Assembly: GCA_963691815.1 (NCBI GenBank)
Contig: OY829661.1
Location: forward strand, 24,907,500-24,971,499
Direction of reading: 5' to 3'
DNA length: 64,000 nt
From: Echiichthys vipera
Lineage: Eukaryota > Chordata > Actinopteri > Perciformes > Trachinidae
Shown here in pieces: positions 36,101 through 48,663 of this stretch. A model generated the notes under the pieces. It saw nothing but the letters and a program-made list of their open reading frames with translations, had not been told where the DNA came from and made no database searches. How positions within the stretch are numbered: the stretch's first letter is position 1; each line of letters starts with the position of its first letter. The position numbers and the translations under genes were made by a program.

Positions 36101-39100
36101 ATGCCAAGACACAAGATCCAGATCGAGCTCACGGTGACAGACTTAAGAGGGTAGCAGAAGGACACGTGTGTGAGACACACACATACATACATCCGGTTTT
36201 AAAAATAAGGCTATACAAAATACATATATGGAATTAATTGGATTATATTCACAGTAATTAACATTATAGTAACAACAGGCTCACCAATTTAAGGTGGGCT
36301 GGCATTTAAGGTGGACAAGCTATTCTCATTACAAGCCGCTCCTCCCAAGTTTTGCTTCAGGTGGTTTCTCCTGGCTTGAATCTTCCACCATTAATGACAT
36401 TAATGACGTCACCAATATGGAAATTAAGCTCTGGCGTTATTTGCGCCTATTCGCTCTAATAGCTCAGGATCCACAACAGTTGAAGGGTCGTCTGGTTTGA
36501 CCACGCAGATGCGAGTGGCAGCTGGTTTGACAGTATATGAAGGCATGGCACTCCTGATCTAAGATTAATAAGTAACTAAATAATTAATATGTGATTTCAA
36601 GATAACGGCGTTAAGAAAATATGGCCGTTCTCGTCTTCCATATTTCAGCTATGTCAAAAGTGAAACTTTTTCAAAACTGCTAAAAGGTTTATGTGCTTAG
36701 TCCAGTGTGAGGGCCGAGCCAGGAGAAAGTGACAAGTGTGCTTTTTTTAAATATTCAACACCTCCTTGCTCTAAATACTCCATAGTGCTACCTTTGCTGC
36801 TGTGGTATTTCTTTTCACACATCAAGCTCTTACAGTAAAATAGCACCTCTGAAAAGTCTTTCAACTGTGTCCTGTTGAGCTACTTCACAGTCGGAGACTT
36901 GTACAGACTTCTGACTTCAATCCAAACACCCTCTGTCCATTTCCTTGTGCCGTCTTGGCAGAGTAGACGTATCTAAGATGCTCTTTTAGTGTTTAACTAA
37001 CCTCATCAAAAAGCTATGGGGACCTCATCGAGGCAGAGTGACCCCCGTGCCAGCGGGTTTGCGTGACCTTGGAATGCTTGCGGCTCTCTCGCCAGCTTGG
37101 TCCTTTCACTATGTGTGACATTTACACAGACGTAATTTGCCAGCAGACATGCTGCACAAAAGGGAGCTATCAAAAGACCCATCACTGATGGTAGCTATAT
37201 GCCATGGTGAAGAAGAGAATAGGAGAGAGCGATGGCGGGGAAGGAAGAGGCAGACAGGGAGATGCAGACAGGTTGAGAGAAAGAAGAGATGTTCTCTAAG
37301 AAAATGTAACGGCGTGACCCATCTCTGTCACGGGGAAATAATGAGCCCTTTATCTCAGGAAGGATGCTTCCTCAAAACCTAATCTCTGGAATTAGTGATA
37401 TAATGGGAAATGGAGGTCTCTCTTCCTCTCTCTCTGTCACCCTATCCTTCTCTCTTCCCTCCTCCCTCGCTCCGTCTGCCTCTCAGTGCCATCCACATTA
37501 AAGCATTGCACTTTTGTAACGTTAGAGTTTGACTTCATCATTTCTCCCCAGCTGCCTGGCGGGGATGATCCTTGGAGATCCGTCATGTCTGCTGCAGCGC
37601 TAATGGGGCAGGTTTAGGAAGCTGTGGGCTACTAAATTACACTGCATTGCTTAATATGGCTCAGTCATGCCATATGCAGAGGGGACCTGTGGGTCACAGT
37701 TATGTTTCAAAGGTGATTTAGGGAGGATTGAGCACAAGATGAGGAGCAATTGGCCATCAGATACAAATGCACCCCGCTAATCTATTTTGTCAGTGTTACT
37801 GTATCCCCATCTGTTTAGTTGATGTGTCATTATTCATTTGGCCCTTGTTCAGCTTTGCACAGGTCCTGATCCTGAGTCTGTATATGAGGGAAAGTTTTGA
37901 GTTTACTCTTTGTAAACTTTTAATAATTAATATCCTTAAACACTACAGCTCCCTTTATCATTTAAAATGCTGCTGTCATGGACTGTGACATAATCATTTT
38001 GTGTCTATAAGCTAACAGATAGAATAATAGATCTTTCTCAACACTGGCTGAATTGTGTTCAGTTTTCAGTATGATGATTAAGTTAAAGGTGACATATACT
38101 GTCACATTGAACACTAAAGCTAAATGCTTCAAATAATGAGGTTAACGTGTGTAAAAGTTATCCCTGTGAGCAAAAACTCCTGACTCAGACCGTCCTTTCT
38201 TTCTACTCTCAACTCAAGCTTAGATTCCTCCCTATGGTACTCTGCTCCAGGCACGTCACTGCAGTGTTTACGTTATGCATGCGTCTAAATACTTACATCA
38301 GGTTAACCTGTAACCTCGGTCGCAAATGTTGTTCATTTCTCCCCAATTTCACATCACATTCCCGCTGAAACATGTTCGATTGAGTAGTTTTTGGTTTAGA
38401 AGCCTTTATTGGTATTTTTTTTAAGTGCTTATAAACTTCTATACTGCTGCAATGACCGTACAGAGATGGCGAGAGCACAGAGAAGACCCGGTCAGATCCA
38501 GGTGTTCTGGCTTCACTTTCAGGAAGCTGTCGAGCCGTTCGTCTTTTTATCCAGTCTATGGTGAATACAGGTGCAGCAGCCAGGGGCAATATGGGAAAAA
38601 TAAAGCGTTTTGTTTTCTTTAAACATTAAAACACATGTAAATATGTGCTAGTATGAACCTGAAAGTGAACATAATAGGTCCCCTTTAAAGCCCTTGGCTA
38701 AAATCCTTGGCAGTAATTGAAATGTTAATATTCATGAATCAGTATGCTCATAGGTGGGTGCTGCGTCCTCAAAACCAAAAACCATCAGCGAGGCAGCGTT
38801 CCATTATTGAGCCGTCCTCGTGATTAACCCTAAATGAGCTATTAACGGCTCCGAATATGTGCTTAATGCATCAGAACTAACTCCGGTCTCTCCTGTCGTG
38901 TCCCCCCCTCCAAAGGAAGTGATGTCTGTGGACGAGGAGAGCACGTCCTGCTACTGTCTGCTCGACGCCCAGAGGTGCCACGTGTTGTTGGAGCACCCGG
39001 GTCGCTACGCCCTGGTGGGGGAGCCGCTGAACCAGGACGCGGCCAAGCGGCTGCGGCTGGCTGTATTTGGCAGTCCGGATAACGGCAACTCTCTGGGCTT

Positions 39101-42100
39101 CACCCTCAGGGTCTACTGTGTGGACGACACGCCCCATGCATTTCAGGTATGAGGGAGGATATGGAGGGAAGCAGTGAAGAGAAGGGATGATTCAGTGGGA
39201 GATGTGAGGAAGTTATTAGCTTAGAATTGAATAGTTTTGTCTTGTCAAAAATGTCAAAAGCATTGATTTCTTTTCACTGTGACCTTTCGTACACGATAGG
39301 TAGTGAAACCTACTGTTATATACAACAGGAGGAAAGCTCGAAAAGGTGTTTTCTCCAAGAAGGAAAGAAAGAAAGGCCATCTCCCAGAGCCCTCTCGTTT
39401 TGTTGTTTGTCACGGGAAATTCCCGTAATTGGCATTGCCTTCAAACTTTATTCTGACTAATCGTCAAACACGGCTCCATAAGTTTTTGTATGTTTGTCTG
39501 GAGTCACCCAAGTTGTCAGATTGTCTATGAAACACAATCTTCTGAACAGTTTCCATTTTTATCTGTTAGTCACACACGCTGTGAATAATCTGTTCTGCTG
39601 AACCGGTGTTCAGAGTTGAAAATGTGCCAAATATGTCCCCGAGTCTGGCTCGGCTTGATGATGACAGCCCAGGGGATGGATAATTAAGACAAAGGGATGA
39701 GCCGTTTGCCTCTCTGTGCCTCTTAATAGCTTTCCAATGGGTCTTATTCAATGTTATAGGACATTGGTGCTTTGACCAGCTTACTGGAAGCCTTTTTCAC
39801 ATATGAGCCTCGGACAGTGTCAGGAGAATTAGGTCCAGAGTTTCTCTTTTGGCACATACTGCACACAACAGGAGATTCTCTGTGTCAGATGCCTTTTCTC
39901 TTACTGCAGATACTCTCTTTGATCCATCCAGTAGTTGTTCTGACATTTCCCTTCAAACCACAGATCCATAAAGAGACATCATGAAAATATGCCAAAGACT
40001 GTATGAAAAAGGGACGTAACATACCCGTCAGGGCTGTTCTCTCATGTTTATCCAATCGTCCTCAGTCGCCATCTTGTCCGGCTTTAACGCCGCCTCATAT
40101 CCTCTTACCAAAAAAGGGTTAGAGTATACCTCCGAAAAAGTATACTCTAAAACAGGGGTGTCAAAGTCAGGCCCGTGGGCCAAATCTGGCCCGCGGTGTA
40201 ATTATATTTGGCTCGCAAGATCATATCAAGGTTCTATGAGAGCTGGCCCGCGAGTATAAAGCACATACACGTCTACTTTTCGTTAGCAAACATGCTACCA
40301 GTCTCTGCAGAGAAGCTTAATCCACCCCTCCCCAAAAACGCCCAAAAGAAAGATGGAGAACAGGAGCTTTCAGCAGCGGTGGGAGGCAGATGATCTGTGT
40401 CTGAAGGTAAAGAGCTGTTTGTCACCGTGGCTGTAACCAAAGAATCAAACAGAAGAAACACCGGGACAAGAACAAGGAGCTGCACTGAAAGGGTTCAACA
40501 TTACACATCTGGAGAGAAGGGAAAACATGCACACTTGAGGTCTTTATTGGTTTGTTTTGTAAATATTGAGTTTGGCCCGCAACTTTGTCGCCGTTTTTAA
40601 ATTTCGTCCACTGTGAATTTGAGTTTGACACCGCTGTTCTAAAAGTATACCTCCGAGGAGAAGTGAGGGCCAGTGGCTATTCATCAACTTTAACCTCCAA
40701 TCAAATAAAAACTAGCCTGGTACAAAAAAAAATAACCCCCCTTCATGTTGTAATGGAGATATGACCTAAACATACAGACTAGAGCAGGGGTGTCAAACTG
40801 ATCCAGTAAAGGGCCGTGTGGCTGCAGGTTTTCATTCTAACCAAGCAAGAACACACCTGACTCAACTTACTCCATCACCTGAACTGTCTTCACACAGTTG
40901 ATTGGATGGACCAGGTGTGTTTTTGATTGGTTGGAATGAAAACCTGCAGCCACACGGCCCTTTACTGGTTCAGTTTGACACCCTTGGACTAGAGTGTTTC
41001 TTGTACCAGGCCTTAAACAGGTTTAATGATGCTGTGAAAACAACCTGTTTAACATGGGGGTCAATGAGAAATTGCGCTATTGTGTAAACTACCCTAATGG
41101 ACACTTGGGGAACTGCAGTTTTTGGGACTTCCTTCAGAATCAGAATCAGAAATACTTATTTCTTATAATCCCAGGGGGAAGTTGCTTATTGGATCAACCA
41201 GGAAGTCGCTGTGGTGGGGGCTTTCATTGCAAACCCTTGAATAGTTCTTCACTTATACTTCACACTAAAAATGTTAATATCTCCAGCATACTTCTAATAC
41301 AATATGATATGAAACATTGGATATAAGAAATGTACATGGCAACGATTTGGCCGTCGTGGCTGGTGTTTGTTCCTGTGAGAATATCTGTCTGGGTTGTTTT
41401 TTTTTGTGCTCCACTGAAGATCTGCCTGTTCGGTAACATTGCCACTGGGAGATGCTTGATGACTAGGAGACAAAGAGGGACTTTTAATTACAAAGACAAC
41501 AGATGCTCCAAGGTTGCTTCTCTGCCCTTTCTGCGCGTAATTTAATTTGCTCTCTGTTAATTAAATGTGTTTCAGCATTGCATTCCATGTGACAAGTATT
41601 TGAACGCGCTAAAATGAGACGCGTTGGTAGACGCGGCACCAAATGGCTGCTGAGCTCCTTAAACGGTGCTTTGTGGAATGTTTGCCCTTCTCCTCTCACA
41701 CAAAAGACACCTTTCTGTTTAAGTATTCTGTAGCAAACACACAGAGTCATTTGTCTCCTATCTTAATTAAACACCCACACAGCTTTCCTTAAGTAGCGCT
41801 GATAGTCGCCCTGTAAAGCCACTGGCTTTGCTTTACTTTTGCCTTCAATTAAAAGGTAGAATTTCATGTGGACAAAAAGAAATTGGACGTAGACGCCAAG
41901 AACCAGTTCACCCCCACCTCTCCGTCAGTCAGACATGGTTATTTGTTCATTGTTCATTTCTTCTTCTTCTTTTTTGTTGGCTTTTGTTTGTGCTTCATAC
42001 GACAATTAATTTCCCCTGTGAGCTTGAAGTAGGAATTGATCAGGTTCAAGACAGCCTGTATGCTTTGAATTCCCCCCTCTGTGTGCGTGTGTGTGTGTGT

Positions 42101-44826
42101 GTGTGTGTCTGTGTGTGTCTGTGTGTGTCTGGGTGTGTGTGCATGCATGCGCGTGTTAAAGCACCAGAGTATGTAAACACAAACAGGCAAGTACATATCA
42201 CAGATTCAGAAAATTACAATATCACAAGGCAGGAAGGCAAAAAGTATAATGAAATTGACAAAATGCTTTCATTCTCTGTTTGTGTCTGGTCCTTGCAACA
42301 ATCTGTGCTGCTCTCTTTATTTGATCTTTAGACTCTAGCTGTGTCGGGGTGTCACTCAACCAGTGTGTCGGTTTCATTCATTCTGTGTCTGGCTACATGT
42401 TGTGAGCAGACGTGGCTCTTTGGGGGCCGCCGTTGAGCCCAACTTTCATGGACCAGTCCCCCTGCGTGCATTCTGAAGTTTAAAAATGCCACTCTGCTTT
42501 TATGTTCTGTTTCGAGTTCGAGTCATTTTTAACATCGTGGTCACAGCGTCTCTCCAAAAAAGACGAGATGAAACAGAGAACAGTTTATCCAGAGGGAAAT
42601 TGCCCCGCGTTAGCTGCAAAACAAAGTAGGAACGGTGCAGAAATAAAGAGTGTGGTTATAAAAGATAAACAAAGATAACAATAAAGTGCCAATCCAATAC
42701 ACATCCAATACTTACAATGTCAAAATCAGGTTAACAGTATGGATCATAGACAATCAAACAATGCACGAGCGGAGCGGCGTCTAATATATGCACTACTTGT
42801 GTACTTAATGTATCCTCATATTCATTTAGGGAGGCCTGAGAGAAGAAACTGGGAGCTGAAATCGCAGACGTGATGTGGATGGCTTGTCTCGAGAATATTC
42901 ATGATAGTTCAATCAATGCAAGAAAATCTGATACTATTCAAGGTCGTACGCAGACGACACTTCTCCTTCCAGACTTCAGCGAATATTCTTAGAAATGCCC
43001 CCCGTCTGTGTGAAGTGTTTAAATATAAATAAACATTGTCTCATTATTTCTTGCTGCAATCATTCGGGGTTCATTGTTTGCCTTTGTTTGCTAAGTCTTT
43101 TAAACAGGGAATTGAACCCAGCCCCACTCACTGTGCTGTTTAGGACTGTGGAAGCAGGTGGCAGGGTGCTCAGGTATCAGGCTGCATCTACCTTTCAGCG
43201 TCATAAGCTAAATTGCTACTTCTGCAATCCTGGAGATAGGAAAAAGTTCCTCCTTGAAATGTTGCTTAGGAAGCAAGGGAGTGTATCACACCTGGAGAAA
43301 ATTAGGCACATTTTGTCAACTAAGCAAAGTAGAGAAGAAAAAAAACAAGAGAGAAAATCTTTTATGGCACCCTTCATTCATCTAATATATTAAAGTTCAC
43401 TTCCTATCAGGCGTTATGAGCCACTGACATATAAGGTCCTTAATAGGGATGCTCGATATTGGCTTTTCTGCCGATATCCGATATTCTGATATTGTCAAAC
43501 CCTTAATTTCCGATACCAATATCACCCGATACCGATATATGCTGTCACTGTTAGTAGGTGACACTTGGAAATACTTCCAAACCACGGACATCTCATGCAC
43601 CGGGCGAGCAAGCTTGTTAGCCACAGTTAGCAACCTACGAGTGTAGCGTGTTGTTGCTGTTGTTATACGTCATCAAGCACGCGCCTGTAAACGTCCCATG
43701 TTGCATTCATGCAGACTCGGAAATGCTGAAGCCTACAGAAAAAACATCGGTTGTAAAAACCTGATACCGATAATTCACGATATTACATTTTTAACTCAAT
43801 CCCTAGTCCTTAACTATACTGTCCTATTGTGCTTTACGATACAAAAGATAACACAAAAACAAGTATGGATCATAGAATTATAAACAGGTTCATGGTAGGG
43901 ACCAGTCTAGGTGGGTTACATATCTATGTATGTATGTGTTTACCAACATCTGAAATCACCAACCACGTTGAGGCATCCACGGTGCACAAGCAGAGTGCAA
44001 GTAACTTAAAAACCAATAAAATCAAACACGGTGGTGTAGTGGTTAGCTTGCTGTGTGGAGTTTGCATGTTCTCCCTGTGTCTGCGTGGGTTTTCTCCGGG
44101 TTCTCCGGTTTCCTCCCACAGTCCAAAGACTTGCACGTGTTCAGTTCATTGATGACTCTAAAATTGCCCGTAGGTGTGAATGGTTGTCTGTCTCTGTGCG
44201 TCTCTATGTGCCCTGCGATAGACTGGCGTCCTGTCCGGGGTGTACCCCGCCTCATGCTCAGGTTCGTCTGTGTTTCCTGTGTGAGGTGTATTTTCAAAAT
44301 AAACAGGAAGATTTTGCTGCACATGAAAGGCTGTGTGCTGTACCTGAGTCCTGGCTCGGTACACTTAAGTCTGTCAACCATATGAAACATCTCCCCCCTC
44401 CGATAAATCAACCCACGCCTTTCTTTACCAGGAGGTGGCAGTGGGCGAGCGCAGCAGGGGCGGACGGCTGCTGGAAGAGCCTAAGATGATGCTGTTCCGG
44501 GGCAACACTTTCAGCCTCCAGGTGTCCATCCAGGACGTCCCGCAGTTACTCTGGAGCATCAAGCCTTTCACCACCTGCCAGGTAGGGTGTTCATAACAGA
44601 GTTCGTATCATTTAGGGTAAAGGAATAAAAGTTTACTTCATGTGCATCTTGATTCTAATGCAAACTGAGCTCGGGGAGAGAAGCTGTGCACCTTCATCTT
44701 CGCAGCTTCATCTGTTCCTACATTAGAACTCTCACCTCTAGCCGTTTCCCTTTTTTTTACTTGGTCACATCAAAGCTAAAGGACGGCAGCAAGGGCACAG
44801 CGGGAGATCACTGAGGCCAGCTATCT

Positions 44827-44857
<31 letters not shown>

Positions 44858-47788
44858 GGCCCAATATCAAATTAATTATGACCGCCAGGCTGCCACACAC
44901 ACACACATATCCTACTTATCTTCCTAGGGGTCTACATGCTGCATGTTCTGCTCTGCCCCGTGATGTTTATCCCACCAGTGACATCCTATTAGCAGAATTA
45001 GCTCACCATAGTGTGCCCAGAATACCAACAAGGTTTTCTCGGGAGGGAAGAGCCGCTCTATGAGGGTCCTACAGAGAAGATGACTGTGGGCTTTCATTCA
45101 GACAGCACTCATGTGTAAAGGAGTCTTTCACAAGTAGCCATCCTCCTGTCTGATGGATGTGAAGAGAGGATGATTCATCTGTAAAGCAGTGTTTTTGACC
45201 TGCTCTCACTGCGCCACTGTCTGGGTCACTCAGTAGTTAGTAATGGAAGTTGAAATTGGCCCTTTTAGATTCCATTTACTCCAAAGCTCTGTTACTTTTG
45301 GCTTCTCTGCGGCCAATTTTTAGGGGAGATGCAGTTCAAACTGGGTAGATTGAAGCATCCCTGTCCTAATGCTGTAGTAACTTCACAGTTCCTGAGCTAA
45401 CAGATGCAACGAGGCAAATTTATCAGGAAGAAAATGTAAACAAGCCAACGATGAGGTAAATATGGCTGAGAAAGTCTGGAATATAAAATATCACTTTTGA
45501 TCATTGATATGTCTAAAACCCACAAGACCTGTTGTCTGCTGACATTATCCCAAATGTTTCCAACAATGCTAAAACCAGAGAAGTCTGTAATGTTATTCAA
45601 GGTAACACTCGTTACATTTGGTCACCTATTAATCTCGTTATACCCCCTCTGGGTATGTGTCAGTGTTACCAGAAGCTGTCATACAATGACCAGTTTTAAG
45701 CCACATGTTTTACGCTCTACTTTTTAGATCTTGGTTGCTTTTTAACTATGTTCTTTAGTGGATGAAGGATTTTATTCATCACGTCTGGAACTTTATCAGA
45801 GAAACAAGCCGAGCAGACGTTAGCATCCCAACCGGGAGAAGCTAAGTGAAATGACCGCAATGGAAATGAAGGCAACGACTCCCATGATCCCACGCTACCC
45901 AAGAACGTCACCAAACGCCGTCTTTTGTCTTTGTTTTAATTGAGAGACCAAATGACGCACCGTGCGTTAGATCCTGCAGGGCTGTACGTTAACTAATAGA
46001 CTCTTCAGAGGATGATTTTATGCCATTGCGACTATTTATGCTAACGATGCGGGCTTAGGTCTGGTTATTAGGTCTCTGTTATGATGCATAAATATTAAAG
46101 TAACTTGATTATTTCTTCAGGCCACAGTAGGTAACATAATGTATAATTTATTACATTTTTGCACTAATGGCTCTGGCTCCAGCTCCTCCAGATGTTAATA
46201 GGACACATTTTGATCCCCGGGGCTCTAAACGCCTGTTGGTGTTCTGTCTGACGGCTAAACTGCTTGATTAGGAAGCATCATTGATTGGCTAAAGAGGCCA
46301 CTCATTGGGTCTTAATTAATCATGTAAACAGTAAAGGGGGTGACAAAGCAGGACTCAAATAACCAACGTCTTTGATTTAACGAGTCTGCCGTCTCCTCCG
46401 CGTAAGCCCCGTCCTCCTCCTTGACCACTGTCCGTCTGTCCTCGCTCCGCAGGAGTTCTCCTTTTCTCAGGTGTGGGCCAGTAACCAGCGTCCCCTGCAG
46501 TGTGCCTTCTCTTTGGAGCGATACAGCCACTCCTCGTCGCAGCTCTCCTGCAAGATCGGCATCCGACAGGTCAAAGGCGAGGAGCAGATACTCCAGGTCT
46601 ATACGTCTGTGGTGGAGGTGGGTGGCACTCGTGGAAAGAGACACACTGTGTCCTCGGTGCGTGGGCGGTCAAGCGGCTCGTTAATAGCTTCTTTTATTGC
46701 ACTGAATAACTCTTGATTTGATTTAAGGGCTTGCTTAATGAGCCTCTCAGGGAGCTTTTCATGTATAGATTGCAAATTGTCTTGATAAGTCTTTGTCCTT
46801 GTCTTCATATTGAGAATTTAAGCAGCGGCATCAAAACCCACCCTGACGTCTTTCTTATTTTCTTTTTTTTGTCTTGCTGCTAGAATGAAAAGGGAGTGGT
46901 TCCCTTTTTCACTCAGTCAGACTGTACCATCACCTCTCAGACAGGGTCGAGGGCCTTTAAAATCCCCCTGTCCATCCGTCAGCGGATCAGCGCTACCTTT
47001 GACACCGCCAACGCCAAAGGGAAGGACTGGCAGCTCTTGGCTCAAAAACTCCACATAGACAGGTATCAGAGGTGTCAGAGTTTAAGCTCTCTGAATCCTG
47101 AATTTCATTATTATTCTTCGCTGTATGAACCTGTGATTTACCTCCCGCTGAGTCATGCACCGTACGTGCTGCACAAGCTCAGGTGAATATGAATCAGCCG
47201 GTGTGTTTTATTCAGCTGTTATTACAGAATAATGAATCGAACGCGGCAATGTCGCATGTTCTGGTCTCTCTATGTAAACGTTGTTCCCACTTTGAATACT
47301 ATTTTCAATCTGGAATTTAGGCACCGTGTCAGCCCTAATCTCCCATCACCAACCAGCCTTCAGTAACACGCCACACTGCTGATTTCATTATAGATCTAGG
47401 AGCACATGCACACAGGGGGAGGAGGGGGTTTAAGGGCTTTAGCACAGTCAGAATAGCTGGAGAGAAGATGCAGTGTTTTTCAGAAAATAAGAAGGAAGGT
47501 CTGAGACCGCTGACAGGCCAGCCTCTGGCAAGAAAACATGTTCATTTTAGCACTCTTCATTAGCAGCAGCTCTGCATGTGCTCCCTCCTTCAACTCCTGT
47601 TAAACTTTCCAGAGGTTGTGCCAGGTCGGTATTTGCGTAGGCTTTAGTTGTTCGGAACGGGGAGATCTCCATTTGTGCTTCAGAAGAGAAGTCAATAATC
47701 AAGAGCTTACAGCCATGACGGCTCTCAGATCTGTGCAGTCAGCTTCATCAAGCACTTGAGAAACAAAGTACTTAAAGCAGAGTATCCT

Positions 47789-47833
<45 letters not shown>

Positions 47834-48632
47834 TCTCTCTCGCCAGTTGGAGAGACATGAGACGGAAAAGTTAAAAACTGTGACAGGAACTATGTGATTA
47901 AGGAATTTCACTTAAACCGAGGGAGAAAACAAACATCTGTGACAGAGCAACGGGAAAAGGATTTCAGAGTCAACACAGTCAAACACGCCAAGAAGCATGT
48001 AATGGGGACGTCTCTACCTAGTTAGGCTGGTTTTGGTCATTATTTCCCTGAATGTGCGGGGACATCATTAGACTAAGGAGGTAACGTGGGATCGAAAGGA
48101 AAAGAGGGTAGAGGGAAAATGAATGAAATCCCATTGTGATGAAACAGTGCACTCTGTTGGATAGTCATTATAATAACAGCAGAGGAGGGAAATCAGTGGA
48201 AGTGAAATGTTTTTAGAGTCACCAGTTCACTTGATCTTCGCTGACTATTAATGAATCTGACTTCTGTGGAGAAAGCCATGAAGTCAAACATTTTATTAAA
48301 ATAAATACATATATATCTGACTATTAACACAAGTAGGCTGGAAATTTAGGGATTACTACATTTAAATAAGGTTAAAAAAATGAACATATAAATATATATA
48401 TATATAATAAAGACAGCAACCCACACACTAGTGCACACTAGTGGCTATGTGAATGCAGCCTAATACAAAAGAGCTGATAATAACAACCAAAAGTGCATAA
48501 ATATTAAAATAACAGATGAAAATAAAATAAACCAAAATGCAGTGAGGCAAATAAATATTCAAAATAAGCTGAAATAAAGTAAGTTTAATAATGATATTAA
48601 AATTAAATCTCTGTCCTGAGCACTAAGAACAC

Positions 48633-48663
<31 letters not shown>

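Larger units (their letters stand above)
39147..44431 (+). other. unc5d intron within the UPA coding region (5.3 kb, transposon-rich)
   Basis: The largest complete intron in the window. It holds two hAT-like elements 148 bp apart (40153-40636, 40785-40986), a GT repeat (42081-42156), an unidentified open frame (43099-43393), a third hAT-like MITE (43444-43805) and a SINE (44026-44260). Short pieces at 41135-41187 and about 42586-42625 (CAGAATCAGAATCAGAAATAC; TTTATCCAGAGGGAAATTG) resemble another common fish retroposon tail. Confidence 0.85.

Noticed and set aside
43109..43393. Alternative unc5d exon starting after TTTTAAACAG
   Set aside because: The flanking unc5d exons are phase 0, and read in that phase the segment stops after 11 codons. 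No good donor follows.
46312..46644. 110-codon minus-strand frame over a UPA exon
   Set aside because: Antisense shadow of the unc5d exon at 46453-46617.
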